A stretch of DNA of 64,000 nucleotides from Marthasterias glacialis (lineage: Eukaryota; Echinodermata; Asteroidea; Forcipulatida; Asteriidae). Each line of letters starts with the position of its first letter. Within the stretch, counting starts at the first letter, position 1. The stretch spans positions 10,382,397-10,446,396 of the forward strand of contig OU452219.1 of assembly GCA_911728455.2 (NCBI GenBank). Reading direction: 5' to 3'. Positions 38,942 through 50,433 of the stretch are shown here, in pieces. The position numbers were made by a program, and so were the translations under genes. The notes under the pieces were generated by a model. It had not been told where the DNA came from. It saw only the letters and a program-made list of their open reading frames with translations, and ran no database searches.

Positions 38942-41784
38942 TAGGCTATGTCTTGGCGCAAGAAGTTTCTCTTGATTGTTATGAGAAGATTCTCTTGATC
39001 GTTAAAGCCTGTTTCTGACATGGCGCAATTAAACATCCCTATCTGACATCTTTATCGCAGGAAGTATCCAATGTTTTTGCACATTATAGGGCATCCTTGG
39101 AAGTGCCTTTCCCACGGTCCCTTATCCAGGGAGACCAAGTTGTTAATTTAACCGATTAGAGTTTATACTACTGGTACGTGATTATTGTCACTTCCGTGTC
39201 AATTCCATAAAAAGGCATTTTCGCCGTCTGAAAGTGAAATGAATGCCTCTGTTGACCAACAAGGCCTATTGCAGTTCGTGTTCCAGTTTGCATTATCGGA
39301 TAGTGATATAACTGTTTGTTGTTTTGTTGGAGTGCGGTAGTTATCGCATGATGGAAGGAACGATCATTTTATGACTTCGTTACTGGGTTAATAATATATA
39401 AAAGACGCGTGCTGAACTGAGTCCAAGGTTAAACAAAACGGTGCTTAAAGCTTTTGTCTCAGTACGAATACGGTACGGTAATGCAACGTGAACCATTGAT
39501 GGGTGTTACGTTTTGGAGCGAAGTGGAGATGTGAACTTCCAGTCAAAAACAAACGGAATGGGAACGTTCAAAGAGCACACACACGGACGACCACGTGATA
39601 GGTTTGGCAGTGTGTAGTTTTTGTTAGTGTAATGTGCCTACTTCGAAATGGAGTAGTTCCATCCACGACTTGTGTACGTACAACTTGATGGTATACCGGT
39701 ATGTGTCCACAAATATCACAAAATGGCCACAGAGCCCACCATGATTGTTGCTGAATGTACCGTATAGGCCCATGTAAAACTATTCAAGTTAAAAGAAGAT
39801 ATGGAACTCGATCTTTGTTTGAAATGAGTTTATCGTTGACACCAAAATTAATCACTACGCTATATAGGTCCCAGGTCACGGTGATTGGTTTGATAACGAA
39901 AAGGTGTCAAGGTGATGCCTGCTCGTTACACCAAAGGAATATGCCTGTATATGAAGTGTATCATACCATAAATCATAGGTATGTCCAGAGATCAACTGTG
40001 GCGGCATGCTCTGCTCGCGCGTGCCACCACGTGGGGTTATTGGTTGCCGCGCTCGTGCCGGGGCCAACTCTATTGACATCTCCGGTCGTCAGCAAACCTG
40101 TCTGTGGCCGTAGATTTATCACTGCGGTGGCAAATTTACAGACGCTTTTTGGGGCCAGTTGCCATGGAAATCGTGAACCCACGCGACCCCGTGGGGAGAT
40201 TTTGGAGACCGTCTACAAAGCGCAAGTCGGCAATGTCACCTGTTAGGGGATTTCCACATAATTCCTAATCACTCAGCATTCCTTCGCAGGCGGGCAGCCA
40301 ACCAACAAAGCAGCAACATCACATCCGACTTTACAAAGCCAGGAGCAAACGTTCGACTTTAAACATGGGCTAACAAAGGCCAAGGAAAAACACGAAGATG
40401 ATGCCCTGCCAAAACTGGGGCGTTAAAATGACACCACCAGTGTGAAGCGATTCTTCCGCAGCGCTCGCAATACGAATAACTGGCTTTGTGTCAAGCACTG
40501 GTGTAAATTTCAACAACAAAGTGTTTCCGGTGTCGTGCACGTGGTTTCAATAAATGTTTACGCCTTTCTTGAAATTTAGAGCCACAATGTCCGTATATTG
40601 ATAAAACTTCCTCTCTGACTTTCTTGTGTAATGTTTGTAAACGTGCCTCCAGGTTTGTCCTAAGTTTGATTTTAATAGGTCTAAGTTATTAGAATCATGG
40701 AGGAGCAAGGTTTAGATCGATAGAGTAGTTTCGCTCCACTTCTTTTGGGGTTGTGTGCCGCACCGCAGTGCTCCTCCACAATGCTCCTCCACTCCCCTGG
40801 TTTACAAGGCTCAATCAAGGAAACCACAACGCATTGAAAATATAGTGTCATCTTATATTGTGTTTGAAATGTAGGCCTTTGAAACCGAATTATATATAAT
40901 TGCATTGTCAGTACACAATGTCGAGTATGATCTGATACACGTGTGGTCTGGCCACAGACGCAGTCTATTCCGTGGGTAGATGTGTCATTTTAGCGACCCC
41001 AGAGAAGGAGGGGTCAACGGTCGATGCCTTGTGTGGATCCTCGCAGACACAGGGGCCTTGAGGGCGTGCAACACTCTGAAAGGATAATCCGCTCGTAAGA
41101 CTGAAAATTGTAAGGCTAAAAACTATTTGTGTATGCCGCTGCTCACAAAAGACAGGGTGCTGTTGTATGGTATGAACTCAAAGATTACTACGATAACATT
41201 GTTAGTGCACGTCTTGTGTCACGTGATTACGGGCTGCATTTTTTTTGTATCTGATTATTTTAAAGAACAAATTAAATTTATTGTAGACTCGCGACTTCAA
41301 GGCTTTCCTCAGGTCAATTTGTTGACGCTTTTTTGTAAAAAGGCTTATGGAAATAATTATACTTAAAAAAAAGAACAATTCGGATTTTCATTTTGTTTTT
41401 TCGAAAGTCCACCAATATTTTACAAATGGTTTTACTTTTAGACTTATCCTTATGTGACCTCATGTCAAAGTAAACTCTTTTTTGTTTTGTTTTTTTTTGC
41501 TTTGGAAACAAACTCTGGTTCCAAGGAAATCTATTTAAACTTACAAAACTTATGAATGCCTTTATATTTAGGATACCTAGACTGACATAACTGTCTGATA
41601 CGGAAAGGTAAAGAGTTCCCGCAAGTCAAACTGAAAACATGATACTATTAATATTACATTAAAGAATTACATTCAATTGATGCTGATAAAGTACAAGTTT
41701 GGACCAATATTTGTGACTGAAGACATGTAAACTCGTTTCCTTCGAAAAGGTTCGAGTGATAAGGTAAATGCTTAAACCACTATT
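38942..41784. other. No gene recognised
   Basis: Includes the 163-codon frame 39755-40246 (plus), which resembles nothing I know and has no obvious splice partners. Confidence 0.45.
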
Positions 41785-41990
41785 TTTGTCCGCCATACCA
41801 CTCTTGCAAGGAGCCATGGCGGACAACTCTATTTAGAGTGAAAAACATGTATTTTCACTAGATTCAGAATGAAATTCACCCCACTTTCACTCAAAAAAGA
41901 GTGGTGAAGATTGAGTTTCACTCTCAAAAGAGCCAAACTGACACCACTCTGGCAAGCGAGTGAAATTTTCACTCTTTTACATTTAGAGCG
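41785..41990. repeat. Interspersed palindromic repeat, family C, copy 2 (inverted)
   Basis: TCCGCCATACC…GGAGCCATGGCGGA hairpin, then GAGTTTCACTCTCAAAAGAG and CACCACTC, i.e. copy 1 read on the opposite strand. Confidence 0.7.
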
Positions 41991-44900
41991 TACAAAAAAA
42001 GTTAAAACAATTTACCTCACATTCCATAACCTCTGTAAAATAATCTCCTAAATAATTTAAAAAAAAATTATGAGATTGCAATTTCAATACCAGCCGTTAC
42101 GTTTGAGCTGGACAAAGAAGACCCTTGGCTAAATCTAGGTACCATAAATCACATTGTTCACAAACTCTCCTGTCAAGCGGCTCATTGTAAATCTGGAGGA
42201 GCCTGGACCATTATGCAACCTTTGATCACGACATTAATGGCATGGCGGCACGCGAGCTCGCGTGCCACACAAAAATAGTCTGTACCTGGGCGGGGGGAGA
42301 TCCTTCGCGCCAATATGTTGACCTTTGACAGAGCCTTACCGACGGTAACATGTATTCGGTGAGTTTCTTTTTGAGGATAATGGTTTGGAGACAAAAAGCT
42401 TCCATGGTTACACATAATATTGACTAGGTTTACAGGAATAATTCAAGGTATTATTTTATAATTTTCGAAGCGCAATGATCATACTTTGGAATTGCGCTAT
42501 AATTATAAGAGCCGAATATTTTGTATTGTTATTGATAAAATAATCATCTGCGGTGGAGAAGAAGTAATGTTAAGTCTTATAATGGTCTGACCACGGTCTA
42601 TCCTTAAAATTGCTGGTCACGGTCAGTTTGCTGCTGTGGACTTTCATTGATGGCTCTATACTACTGAAAAACTGTTCTGAAAGAGAGCCCTCCAAACAAA
42701 TCTCTCCGGATGATTTATCCTGTAAAGGCATGACGCCCTACAGGTGAGAGCCTTTTCATTGAAGAAAACGACAGGTGTGTGCGCACCTGCTAGTCACTCT
42801 GCCGAGCCACGCGCCACGTTTTACGCCCCAAGAGGTAACTTTTGTGGCTATTGTCAAAGTGGCCCGCCAAAATGCAGTCATCAGAAAGATTGCAGGGACT
42901 TACCGCCCTGGTCAAAGTGCGACTTCAGTATTGTGAGCTGGCGAAGGTAGTGCAATGCCAGGTATAGTAATTCACCGTGTGTTGGCACAGGTTGTTTTGA
43001 TCAGTTTCGGCGGGAAAACTTATTTACCGGTTGGTCTGATCATGGTCCGATGTTTACCTGTGACCAGGTGCGCGGTGGTATGAGATTAAGGGGCAGGTGC
43101 CACCAGGTGCCATATCCAGGTACTGATGATTGCTGATGTACTTGGGTTTCCGAGACCCTCGATAGGACCGATATAATCAAATGAATTGTCTCTTTGTTAA
43201 AACAAGGACAATATTTCAGAAAAACAACAAAAATGGCTTAGAGAGGGCGCTATAGAAGTATTTAAACAAGTTGGATTTCGGGATGGTTGCTGCATAGTTA
43301 TTTCGTTAACGAGTTTACAGTTACGTAAATTTTAAATCTTTAATATTGTAAATTTAACTTGCAATTCTGCTCATGCCGCGATTTGTAAATGTTTTAATAA
43401 ACCAGTAATGATATGGATGAATGAATGAATGAGTGCAGCAATCATTGCTATAAAATAATAATACATACTGAATCCCATATAATCTGACGGTTTATTGACT
43501 TATTATAATGTTATGTACTGCTGGGGTTAAAAGTTATTGAAATCATTGTGTGGTTTGCCCCCTTATCGATCCGTCACTAGGTTATTCCATCTGGGATGTC
43601 CCGTGCTGTGTCTTCATCAGATTTACATCAATATGGGCAGCATGGCGAATTCATTGTAGCATGGAGCTTCTCGTGTATGATGATTGTATGAGTTTTAATG
43701 CCCTGGAACAAACTCAGCAACGAACATTTTTTTCTCGTAATTTTCCTTTTCGTGAACGCAATAAAAAAAATTGACCCAACAGATAACTTCAATTTGAAAT
43801 ACATGTGTAAAGTTGTGTCCACTTACTCAATTGCTTATTTTAATTATACGCAAATTTGCCCACGCTCCCATCTGACCCTACTAGAATTCTACAAAACGCG
43901 ATTTTAAAAATAGTTTTATTTTTCTTCTTCAGACTATGTGCTTGCGTGCACTGGGCAGTAGTTAGCACGACATAAAGGCCACTGTTTCCGAGCTCAGTGT
44001 TTTATATAACGATTATTAACTCGACGTCAGATTTCCAGGCGAAGTCCTCACTCTGCTCCGTAATAATACGGCATGCGCTATTTTTTTTTCTAGCCAAAAG
44101 AGGGCGTAAATGGATTTTGACATAGTACCCTAGCTCAAACGTGCATAGTTTGAACTCGCGTTGTGGTGTGTAATCTGACTGGCCTGGAAAAGGGAAATTC
44201 CCGAACAATCGCAATAACATCGGTCGTTTCACTATTACTAATACTATTAGTCATCATAGTGCAATTAGAACGTAGGAGGTAAGGTAAACTTCTAAAGTAT
44301 TTCTCTAAAGTAAGGTTAAATTTGTTGTAAGTTTGGTACTTTTGGTAGGCATATTAGAAAAATATACCACTCAGGAAGGATGGCACTAGCTTTTTATAAT
44401 TCAGTGCAGGCACTACCGTACCGGTACAGTACTCTAGTCATGCTAGTTCAATACTTTTAAGTATTGAATTACAATTTTCTAAACTTGCCCTAATAATGAT
44501 TGTTTCTACCATAAAACGGGTCAATAGGGGCCTAAAGACTAATAATATTCATTTGATTTAGATTGAAGCAAAACAAATTGACATTTTTTTCACACGGTGT
44601 TTCAGTGTTTCTGATACTTAGTGGTAATAGTAAGTATAAAAAACGGAATCCTTAAAAATTGGTTTAAGGAGTACATTTTCAGATTTAAAATGGCCATTTT
44701 TATTTAGCTTTTTTGTTGTTCCTGGGCTATGGCTATGCAGTCAAGTGTAGCCCCAACTCTTCCCCGATAGTGCTAGCTCCATTATACTACTAGAGCCACT
44801 CCACTGACTGTATCTGTGGCCCTGCTGCGTTTGTACAATCTGAGTAGATAGCACCAATATTCTGACTCTCTCCAATATTCTTGGACTTGCAACTGCTTCC

Positions 44901-45035
44901 AAGGTGAGGAGGAAATTGAAGTGTTTCAGTGACTAGCTTTCCTGTAGTTATGGAGAATTGGCAAAGGAACTCTTAAGCATTCTACCCTTTCCATCAGTAG
45001 CCATGATGTTTACGGATGCACACGTGCACTGACAC
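41991..45035. other. No gene recognised; upstream of the FAM120B-like gene
   Basis: AT-rich, short frames only. The non-coding first exon of the FAM120B-like gene may lie here or up to 46.2 kb. Confidence 0.4.
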
Positions 45036-45057
45036 TGTACCAGGCCTTAAACTTCAC

Positions 45058-45190
45058 TCTTGAAGGGGCACGGCAATTTCCCTCTGGTAAGGGGCACTTC
45101 TATGAGGAAAATGTAAAGTTATATTGGAACTTTGCAAAGGGCACCACGGCAAAAGCACGGGGCACCACGGCAATTGCCGTGGGTAAATTC
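45058..45190. repeat. GGCACCACGGCAA repeat cluster with 18-bp palindrome
   Basis: Three related words (GGGGCACGGCAATTTCCC, GGGCACCACGGCAAAAG, GGGGCACCACGGCAATTGCC). CCACGGCAATTGCCGTGG at 45165-45182 is a perfect palindrome. Confidence 0.5.
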
Positions 45191-45284
45191 AAGCCTTTTT
45201 ATACATTAACAACACTTGCAGGCACTATACAGGATTGGTAAAGCTGATAGTGCAGTTTTCTTACTTTGTCTGATTCAATAAATA

Positions 45285-45420
45285 CACGAAAAACAAACCT
45301 GTGAAAATTTGGGCCCAATCCGTTGTCTGAGTTGAGAGAAAATAGTGAAAAAGCATGCATACTTTTCAGCTCGTAAACACATTGACCTTAACTTTGATTG
45401 TTACAACCAAAATCAGCTGA
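45285..45420. repeat. Fragment of the dispersed AACCTGTGAAAATTT repeat
   Basis: AACCTGTGAAAATTTGGGCC, then GTCTGAGTTGAGAGAAAATAGTG, similar in order to 52597-52650 and to the reverse of the 31824 repeat. Confidence 0.5.
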
Positions 45421-46256
45421 TTGTGTTTTTTAGGTTTTCATATAGTTTTCTTGAATGTGACAGTATTTCAGAGGGAAATATTTCGCAGATAAAGTTGTTC
45501 TAGTATTAACTTCATAAACATTAAACTTTCAGACTGAAACTAAATAATGTTTGTTATCTTTTTATAGCAACTGCTGTACATTAAGGGCCATGTCACACAC
45601 AGGGCAATTTTTACTGGCAACTTGGAGGCAACCAACTGTACTGCATGCAAAAGGAACACTTTGGTAGCACAGGGGTTATTTTTCTAACATTGTCTTACAA
45701 TCCTCAAGAAAATTATGTGAACAAAGTAAATGTGAATACCTTTTCTTCTTGGTGATTGCCTGGAACTGGTTGTCTGTAAATTGCCTCGTGTGACATGACC
45801 CTAAGAAGACAAACTTATGAAGGAGGGGACACAGTTAAAGTTTCAAGCTCATGACAACGGTCAAAGTTATACCAACAGCCTTGCATGACCATTCTACATT
45901 CCACTCCATTCCGAAACTTAATGCAAACATAGTGGGAGAAGGATATGGCCATGACTAACTCGGGGGATGCGTGGCTATCTTTTGTTGAAATGACCAAACC
46001 CCGACTCTTGGGCAACTTCACTTAAGTTTCTTCATCAAAGGAAGTCCAGTGTATTGACCTTAGAAATTGAGGGCTAGTAACAATCCTACTTTAATAGCGA
46101 TCGCCCCAACTGAGACATAACTAAGCACAAGTGGAATAGGCCCAATTTGACTCTGTAAATTGCTGGTAAACAAAGAACCAGGACGGATAAGGGAGAAAAA
46201 TCTATAGAGAAGACCACTTAGTGTAAGCCTTTTTTTCATCTGTTCTTCCTTTGCAG

Positions 46257-46308
46257 TCTCAAAGAGTGAAAGCATGACATAATTGCAAACTGCATCAACA
46301 TCCAAAGT
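46257..46308 (+). other. FAM120B-like 5' UTR segment with acceptor site and two-codon uORF
   Basis: A long pyrimidine tract ending TTCCTTTGCAG at 46256 suggests that the first coding exon begins with an acceptor, so a non-coding first exon should lie upstream (not found). The 52-nt leader contains ATGACATAA at 46274-46282, a minimal upstream ORF. Confidence 0.55.
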
Positions 46309-47650
46309 ATGGGAGTTAGAGGCTTACAGAGCTTCATTGAGAGGAGTTGCCCAGGTGGCTTGATTGATGTAGACATTGAAGCCTTAGCAAAGGAGTTTCA
46401 GAAATGTAACGGCAAGACTCCAGTCCTTGTTGTAGATGCCATGGGACTTCCCAAAAAATTGTACACATGCTTTATGCCATGGGTTTTTGGTGGTCAGTGG
46501 GTTGAGTTCCTGGCAGAGGTACAGTGCTTCTTAGATGCCTTTGAAAGAGCCGGAATCGATCTTGTATTCATATTCGATGGTGTTGTGGAAAAATCCAAAT
46601 ATGCCGTGTGGATTGAAAGAAGAAATGTTGAACGTGAAAAAATGTCTAAGATGTTTGAGACTATCAGAGAGAATGAGAATGGTAAGCATCCTGGTCCCAG
46701 TTTCTATCGTGTCCCATCAGGCTTGTCGAAATACATGTCCTTAGCACTCCAGCATCTTGGTGCAACTGTTTACAGCTCCCTCATTGATGGAGATGCAGCA
46801 GTTTACCTTTATTACAAGAAGAAAGGTGCATTTGGTGTGCTTGGCCAAGATTCTGACTTTCTTATTTACGATATCCAGAACTACTTTTCCTCTGAGACTC
46901 TGAGGTACAAGCGGAAGCTGGAGGTGAAGATGTACGACAGATTGAGACTTTGTGATGAGCTTGACTTGCATCCAGTCCACCTTACCCTTGTTGCTTGTCT
47001 GCTAGGCAATGATTTGATTTCACAGAAAGAGTTACTCCACTTCCACTGTGACATTACAAATACACCCAGAAAGGAGAAAAGAAGACCATATTATTCAGAT
47101 CTGGTGCCAGCCATCGCACAATTCTTGTCAGACCGGAATATCAGAGTTTTAACTCCTGAAGTTGTTCTGGATTTAGAGAGACATGTGTTTAGTGAAAAAC
47201 AACACATGTGGGGTTTAATGGACCAGGTAGTGCGTCGTTACACATGCACTGTCATTGAAGAAGAGATACAGTGTAATATTAACCCGCAATTGTTCAAGAT
47301 TTTAAGGGATAAGCATTTGAAATGTGAAGTATCTACACTCGTCCTAAAAGTCATGGCTACACATTCCTGTATGGTAAGCACAAACATCGAAGACTACAAT
47401 AACCAGATAATGCCAACTGCTGGATTGGTGTATAGGCCAATACGACAATGTTTATTCGGGCTTATCCTTGGTGTCGGGGTTCAAGATGAACAAGGCAACG
47501 TTGATAGTCCCACAGATGTAGGTCCCCTGGGTAGGCCTGAAGCAAGTTTAGTGGTGGGTGTAAATGCAGTCAAGGAGTGGTGTCCCTCCACCCATCACAG
47601 CATGACACTGGAGCCTGAAATAATTGCAGCAGAACCTCTGAATATGCCAG
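46309..47650 (+). CDS. FAM120B: FAM120B-like coding exon 1 (PIN/XPG-like domain)
   Basis: The start at 46309 gives the family N-terminus MGVRGLQ directly. The exon is open for 447 codons and ends ATGCCAG|GTATGT in phase 1. Reading on into the intron adds MYFSYKTIAR and a stop, which is not family-like. Confidence 0.93.
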
Positions 47651-50433
47651 GTATGTATTTCAGTTATAAAACAATTGCACGTTAGGCCTAACCCTTCTAC
47701 TTTTTAAATTTTCCATCGAGTTGACCAACCATTTGAAATCGTTCAACTGCACTGGCTTATTTATTTATTTATTTCATAACACATCCAACAGTGCAAGCGC
47801 CAATAGCAGGATGGTGAATAGGAAACGAGAGGAAATGTTCAGTTTTAGTTTTTGATGTGGGAGGGAAACCCAAAATGGGGAAAACGCACACAATCAGGTA
47901 GGGACTGAAAACCCAATCCACATGCAAGGCTCCAGGTCTGAGATGGGATTTGAACAAGGGTCCACAGAGGTGGAAGGCAGGGAAAGAAACCACTGAGCTG
48001 ACTTGTTGCCTCATTGTGTATGGTCAAGGCCTGAAGCTTCATGGAGGCAACAGAGGCAACCGTCTCCTGGTCCTTGGCGATTTACCTTGGTGCCACTCGA
48101 TAATGTTCAAGTAGAAATTTACATTTCCCTCATTGAGGTGCCCTGATACTGGGGTACTATAGAAAGACTGCCTGCTCTTAATGCCCTTTCAAGAATTAAG
48201 TATCAGGTGCAATAGTCACAACTGTGCTGGGATCTGTGTACATGTGTGTACTGTAATGCATCCACAACATGGTATAAGTTGGCATAGTTGCCGGCACAGT
48301 TGGATGACAATGAAGGGTCAGACAGTAGGAGGGTTTCTCCTACTCTCCGCTGATAAAACACTTGTAACTTGCATCATCTTTTATACCTCTGCCAATAATC
48401 AGTTATTTTGTCTTTCCCTTCTTATTCTCGGCATCTTTTCTTGAGAGCATATTGTACTTTCCTTTTAATCTTCATCAGGGGGCACACCTAGAATGGAGGA
48501 CCTATGGCTGGAACCAAACATGAGCCCCTTGCAGTACCAGGCTTTCTTGACCTGCATGCACTGTCAGATGGACCTTGAGCTGTTGTCTGGACTCCAAGCA
48601 CACTATGTCCCCATGTGCCTGGTTCTTCATTACCTTCTTAATGAAGCCTCGCCTAGGTTTCTGCAAGAGAGTGACATGGATGCTTTTCTAGCCCAGGCCG
48701 TCTGCCTTCCACAGGATCCTGCAGTGTGTAAGAGGTTGAAAGTGAGTCAATATCCACTGCCAAGCTTTTGTGAATGTACTAATAAAAAAATAACAATATC
48801 AATACAGTATAATAGGCCTAAATTTACTGGAAAGACAGTTGAGTGACTTTTGGTAGGAAAGTGGCCCCAAACTTAAAACAAATAAAACCTAATGAATAAA
48901 ACGTAGATTAAATTTACAATACCCAACAAGCCTTTTAATGGCTTTTTGCTTAGCTACAGTGCTCGATACCATTCTCATAGGAAACCTTGGCAAGGGACAT
49001 ACTAAAACTAAATCTAATACTGACATGATGATCTGAAAAAAGGCCATTTAGGTGTCTACATGTCAATAAATTTACCATAACGTGAACCATTAGTTGGCAC
49101 TTGGCAGTCAATCTTGCTCCTTGACAAACCGTATAATTTATCTCTCCTTGCATTGAGGGCTAACATCTAAATCTAAATCTAAAGCTAGCATGTAGCATGT
49201 CGTGGCCGAGCGGTTTAGTGCATCGGACTCAAGTTCTGATGGCTAAGTCATCAGGATGTGGGTTCGAATCCCGGTCATGACACTTGTGTCTTTGAGCAAG
49301 ACACTTAGCTATAATTGCTTTAAAAGGGGAAGAGGCAGTTACGTTTGCCTTGCAACGGATTCATTTACCCCTCCCTTTTCTTAGCTGTGCTGTGAAGAGA
49401 CTTGTGTTTATATCTCGCCGTGTCTTGTTTCTGCGCATTGGGGCAGGTTTCTATCCCTTCAAAAAGTAGCCCACACCTCGAGTGGCCAATGGGCCTTGTG
49501 ATGGGCGAATTGCATAAAAAAAACACTAAATCTTAACATGCTTTTTAAATGAAAGACCATATGGCAACTTATTTATTCAACGAAAACAAACTACCATCTG
49601 TGACTGGTTTCCTGCTTATTTTTGCTAAGCAGAAAACTGTTCAGCAGAATTTTCTGCTTGAGCAGCTCTATGAACTTAGGTCCGGGTAAATATCTCTGTA
49701 GTTGCCCAGAAGAGACCAGGGGTGGATTTCACAAAACTAGTCCAAACTTGGGACTAGTCCTAACTTATGACAAGTCATACAAGTTAGGACTAGTTACTAG
49801 AGATAAGACTCGTCCTAGCGCTTTGTGAAATCCACCCCAGAACCCAGTTTTATAGAGCTGCTTCAACACAAAAAGTAGCTAAGCGAAACAAAATTATGCT
49901 TAAGGTTACCAGCCAAAATACCATGTCACATGTACCAAATGTAACTGGTATCGTGATTATTTGAGCTTTAGCAGAATCATTTTAAGCATTATTTTTCATG
50001 ATTTTTCTGCTTAAGCAGCTCTATGAAATTTGGGCCCAGCATGGCACTGCGGTTACTGGCGGTTATGGCTCCATAAAAAGCACAGAATTCTACATTAAGC
50101 AGTGTCATGAAATGGGGCCCAGTGCACTGTTTCCAGGAGCATGCTCTGATCATCTCACAGTTTGATCATTGATGACGTCAAACACGTTGACAGAATGTTA
50201 GGCTTATGTTTGTTTTCTTCCAGGTGCCACGAGTTGATCCAAGAGGTGTGCAGCTCGCAGCACTATTCATGTGTGGAATATTACAGGTTCTCCGTGTCAA
50301 GTCTACCTGTAATTATTGCCATCTGAAGACGCCCGACCTGCTGCCCTGGAGGTTCTTTGATGGGAAGCTATTTCAGGTGAAGTACTTGATGAGCCAAGAA
50401 GGCAAGACAATCGAGGAACTGTGTAACTGGAAT
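46309..50433 (+). CDS. FAM120B: FAM120B-like protein (constitutive coactivator of PPAR-gamma, Asteroid/XPG-like PIN family)
   Basis: Coding exons 46309-47650, 48479-48741 and 50224-50433 join in phase to 605 codons, probably followed by at least one more exon. The N-terminus (MGVRGLQSFIE) and residues to about 240 follow the XPG/FEN1 N- and I-regions as preserved in FAM120 proteins: VVDAMG (D43), GGQW, FIFDGVVEK (D90), IDGDAAV (D160, D162), GQDSDFLIYD (D181, D183) and LLGNDLI (D235). Further on, VYRPIRQ, AVKEW, PGGTP, DPRGVQL and PWRFFDGKLFQVKYL match FAM120B in order. In vertebrates the protein is a nuclear coactivator linked to PPAR-gamma-driven transcription; no role can be inferred here from sequence alone. 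It is divergent from Delta, as in human. FAM120A/C are the alternatives, but the N-terminus is closest to FAM120B. Confidence 0.92.
47757..48045 (-). mobile_element. tRNA-derived SINE, family B, copy 1, in FAM120B-like intron 1
   Basis: On the minus strand: a tRNA-like head (GTCAGCTCAGTGGTTTC … TTGTTCAAATCCCATC), then GGAGCCTTGCATGTGG, CAGTCCCTACCTGATTG and a body ending in an (AAAT)n tail (plus-strand TTATTTATTTATTT at 47757-47775). The body matches 56647-56800. Confidence 0.75.
48479..48741 (+). CDS. FAM120B: FAM120B-like coding exon 2
   Basis: Acceptor TTCATCAG|GGGGCA restores the family motif PGGTP across the junction. The donor TTGAAA|GTGAGT closes the exon in phase 0. It encodes MEDLWLEPNMSPLQYQAFL… and a predicted helical region ending AVCKRLK. 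Confidence 0.9.
49197..49525 (+). mobile_element. tRNA-Leu-like SINE, family C, copy 1, in FAM120B-like intron 2
   Basis: GTGGCCGAGCGGTTTAGTGC (A box) and GTGGGTTCGAATCCCGGTC (B box) form a tRNA-Leu-like head with a variable arm. It is followed by about 230 bp of body (GAGCAAGACACTTAGC, CCTCGAGTGGCCAATGGGCC, GGGCGAATTGCAT) and a short A tail. The body recurs reversed at 55666-55880, which argues for a SINE and not a functional tRNA. Confidence 0.82.
49719..49838. mobile_element. GGGGTGGATTTCACAAA MITE, copy 1
   Basis: Perfect 17-bp terminal inverted repeats (GGGGTGGATTTCACAAA and its complement) around a 120-bp near-palindrome rich in ACTAGTCC/GGACTAGT. Lies in the FAM120B-like intron 2. Confidence 0.8.
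49842..50038. mobile_element. GGGCCCA-type palindromic element (copy b)
   Basis: CCCAGTTTTATAGAGCTGCTT at the left pairs with AAGCAGCTCTATGAAATTTG at the right. GGTTACCAGCCAAAATACCA in the interior is shared with the copy at 1024. Non-coding; lies just upstream of FAM120B-like exon 3. Confidence 0.75.
50224..50433 (+). CDS. FAM120B: FAM120B-like coding exon 3
   Basis: Acceptor TTTTCTTCCAG|GTGCCA, donor TGGAAT|GTAAGC, both phase 0. It encodes VPRVDPRGVQLAALFMCG and CNYCHLKTPDLLPWRFFDGK, matching the C-terminal conserved block of FAM120B (NPRAVQLGSLLVRG…PWNVFDGKLFHQKYLQSE). Confidence 0.92.

Noticed and set aside
39755..40246. 163-codon frame between the two genes
   Set aside because: No recognisable motif, no convincing splice sites, composition like the surroundings.
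47651..47685. FAM120B-like exon 1 continuing to the stop at 47685
   Set aside because: The donor GTATGT at 47651 and restoration of PGGTP by exon 2 show splicing.
49197..49285. Functional tRNA-Leu gene
   Set aside because: Attached to a long SINE body that is repeated at 55666-55880. The head-body fusion marks a SINE.
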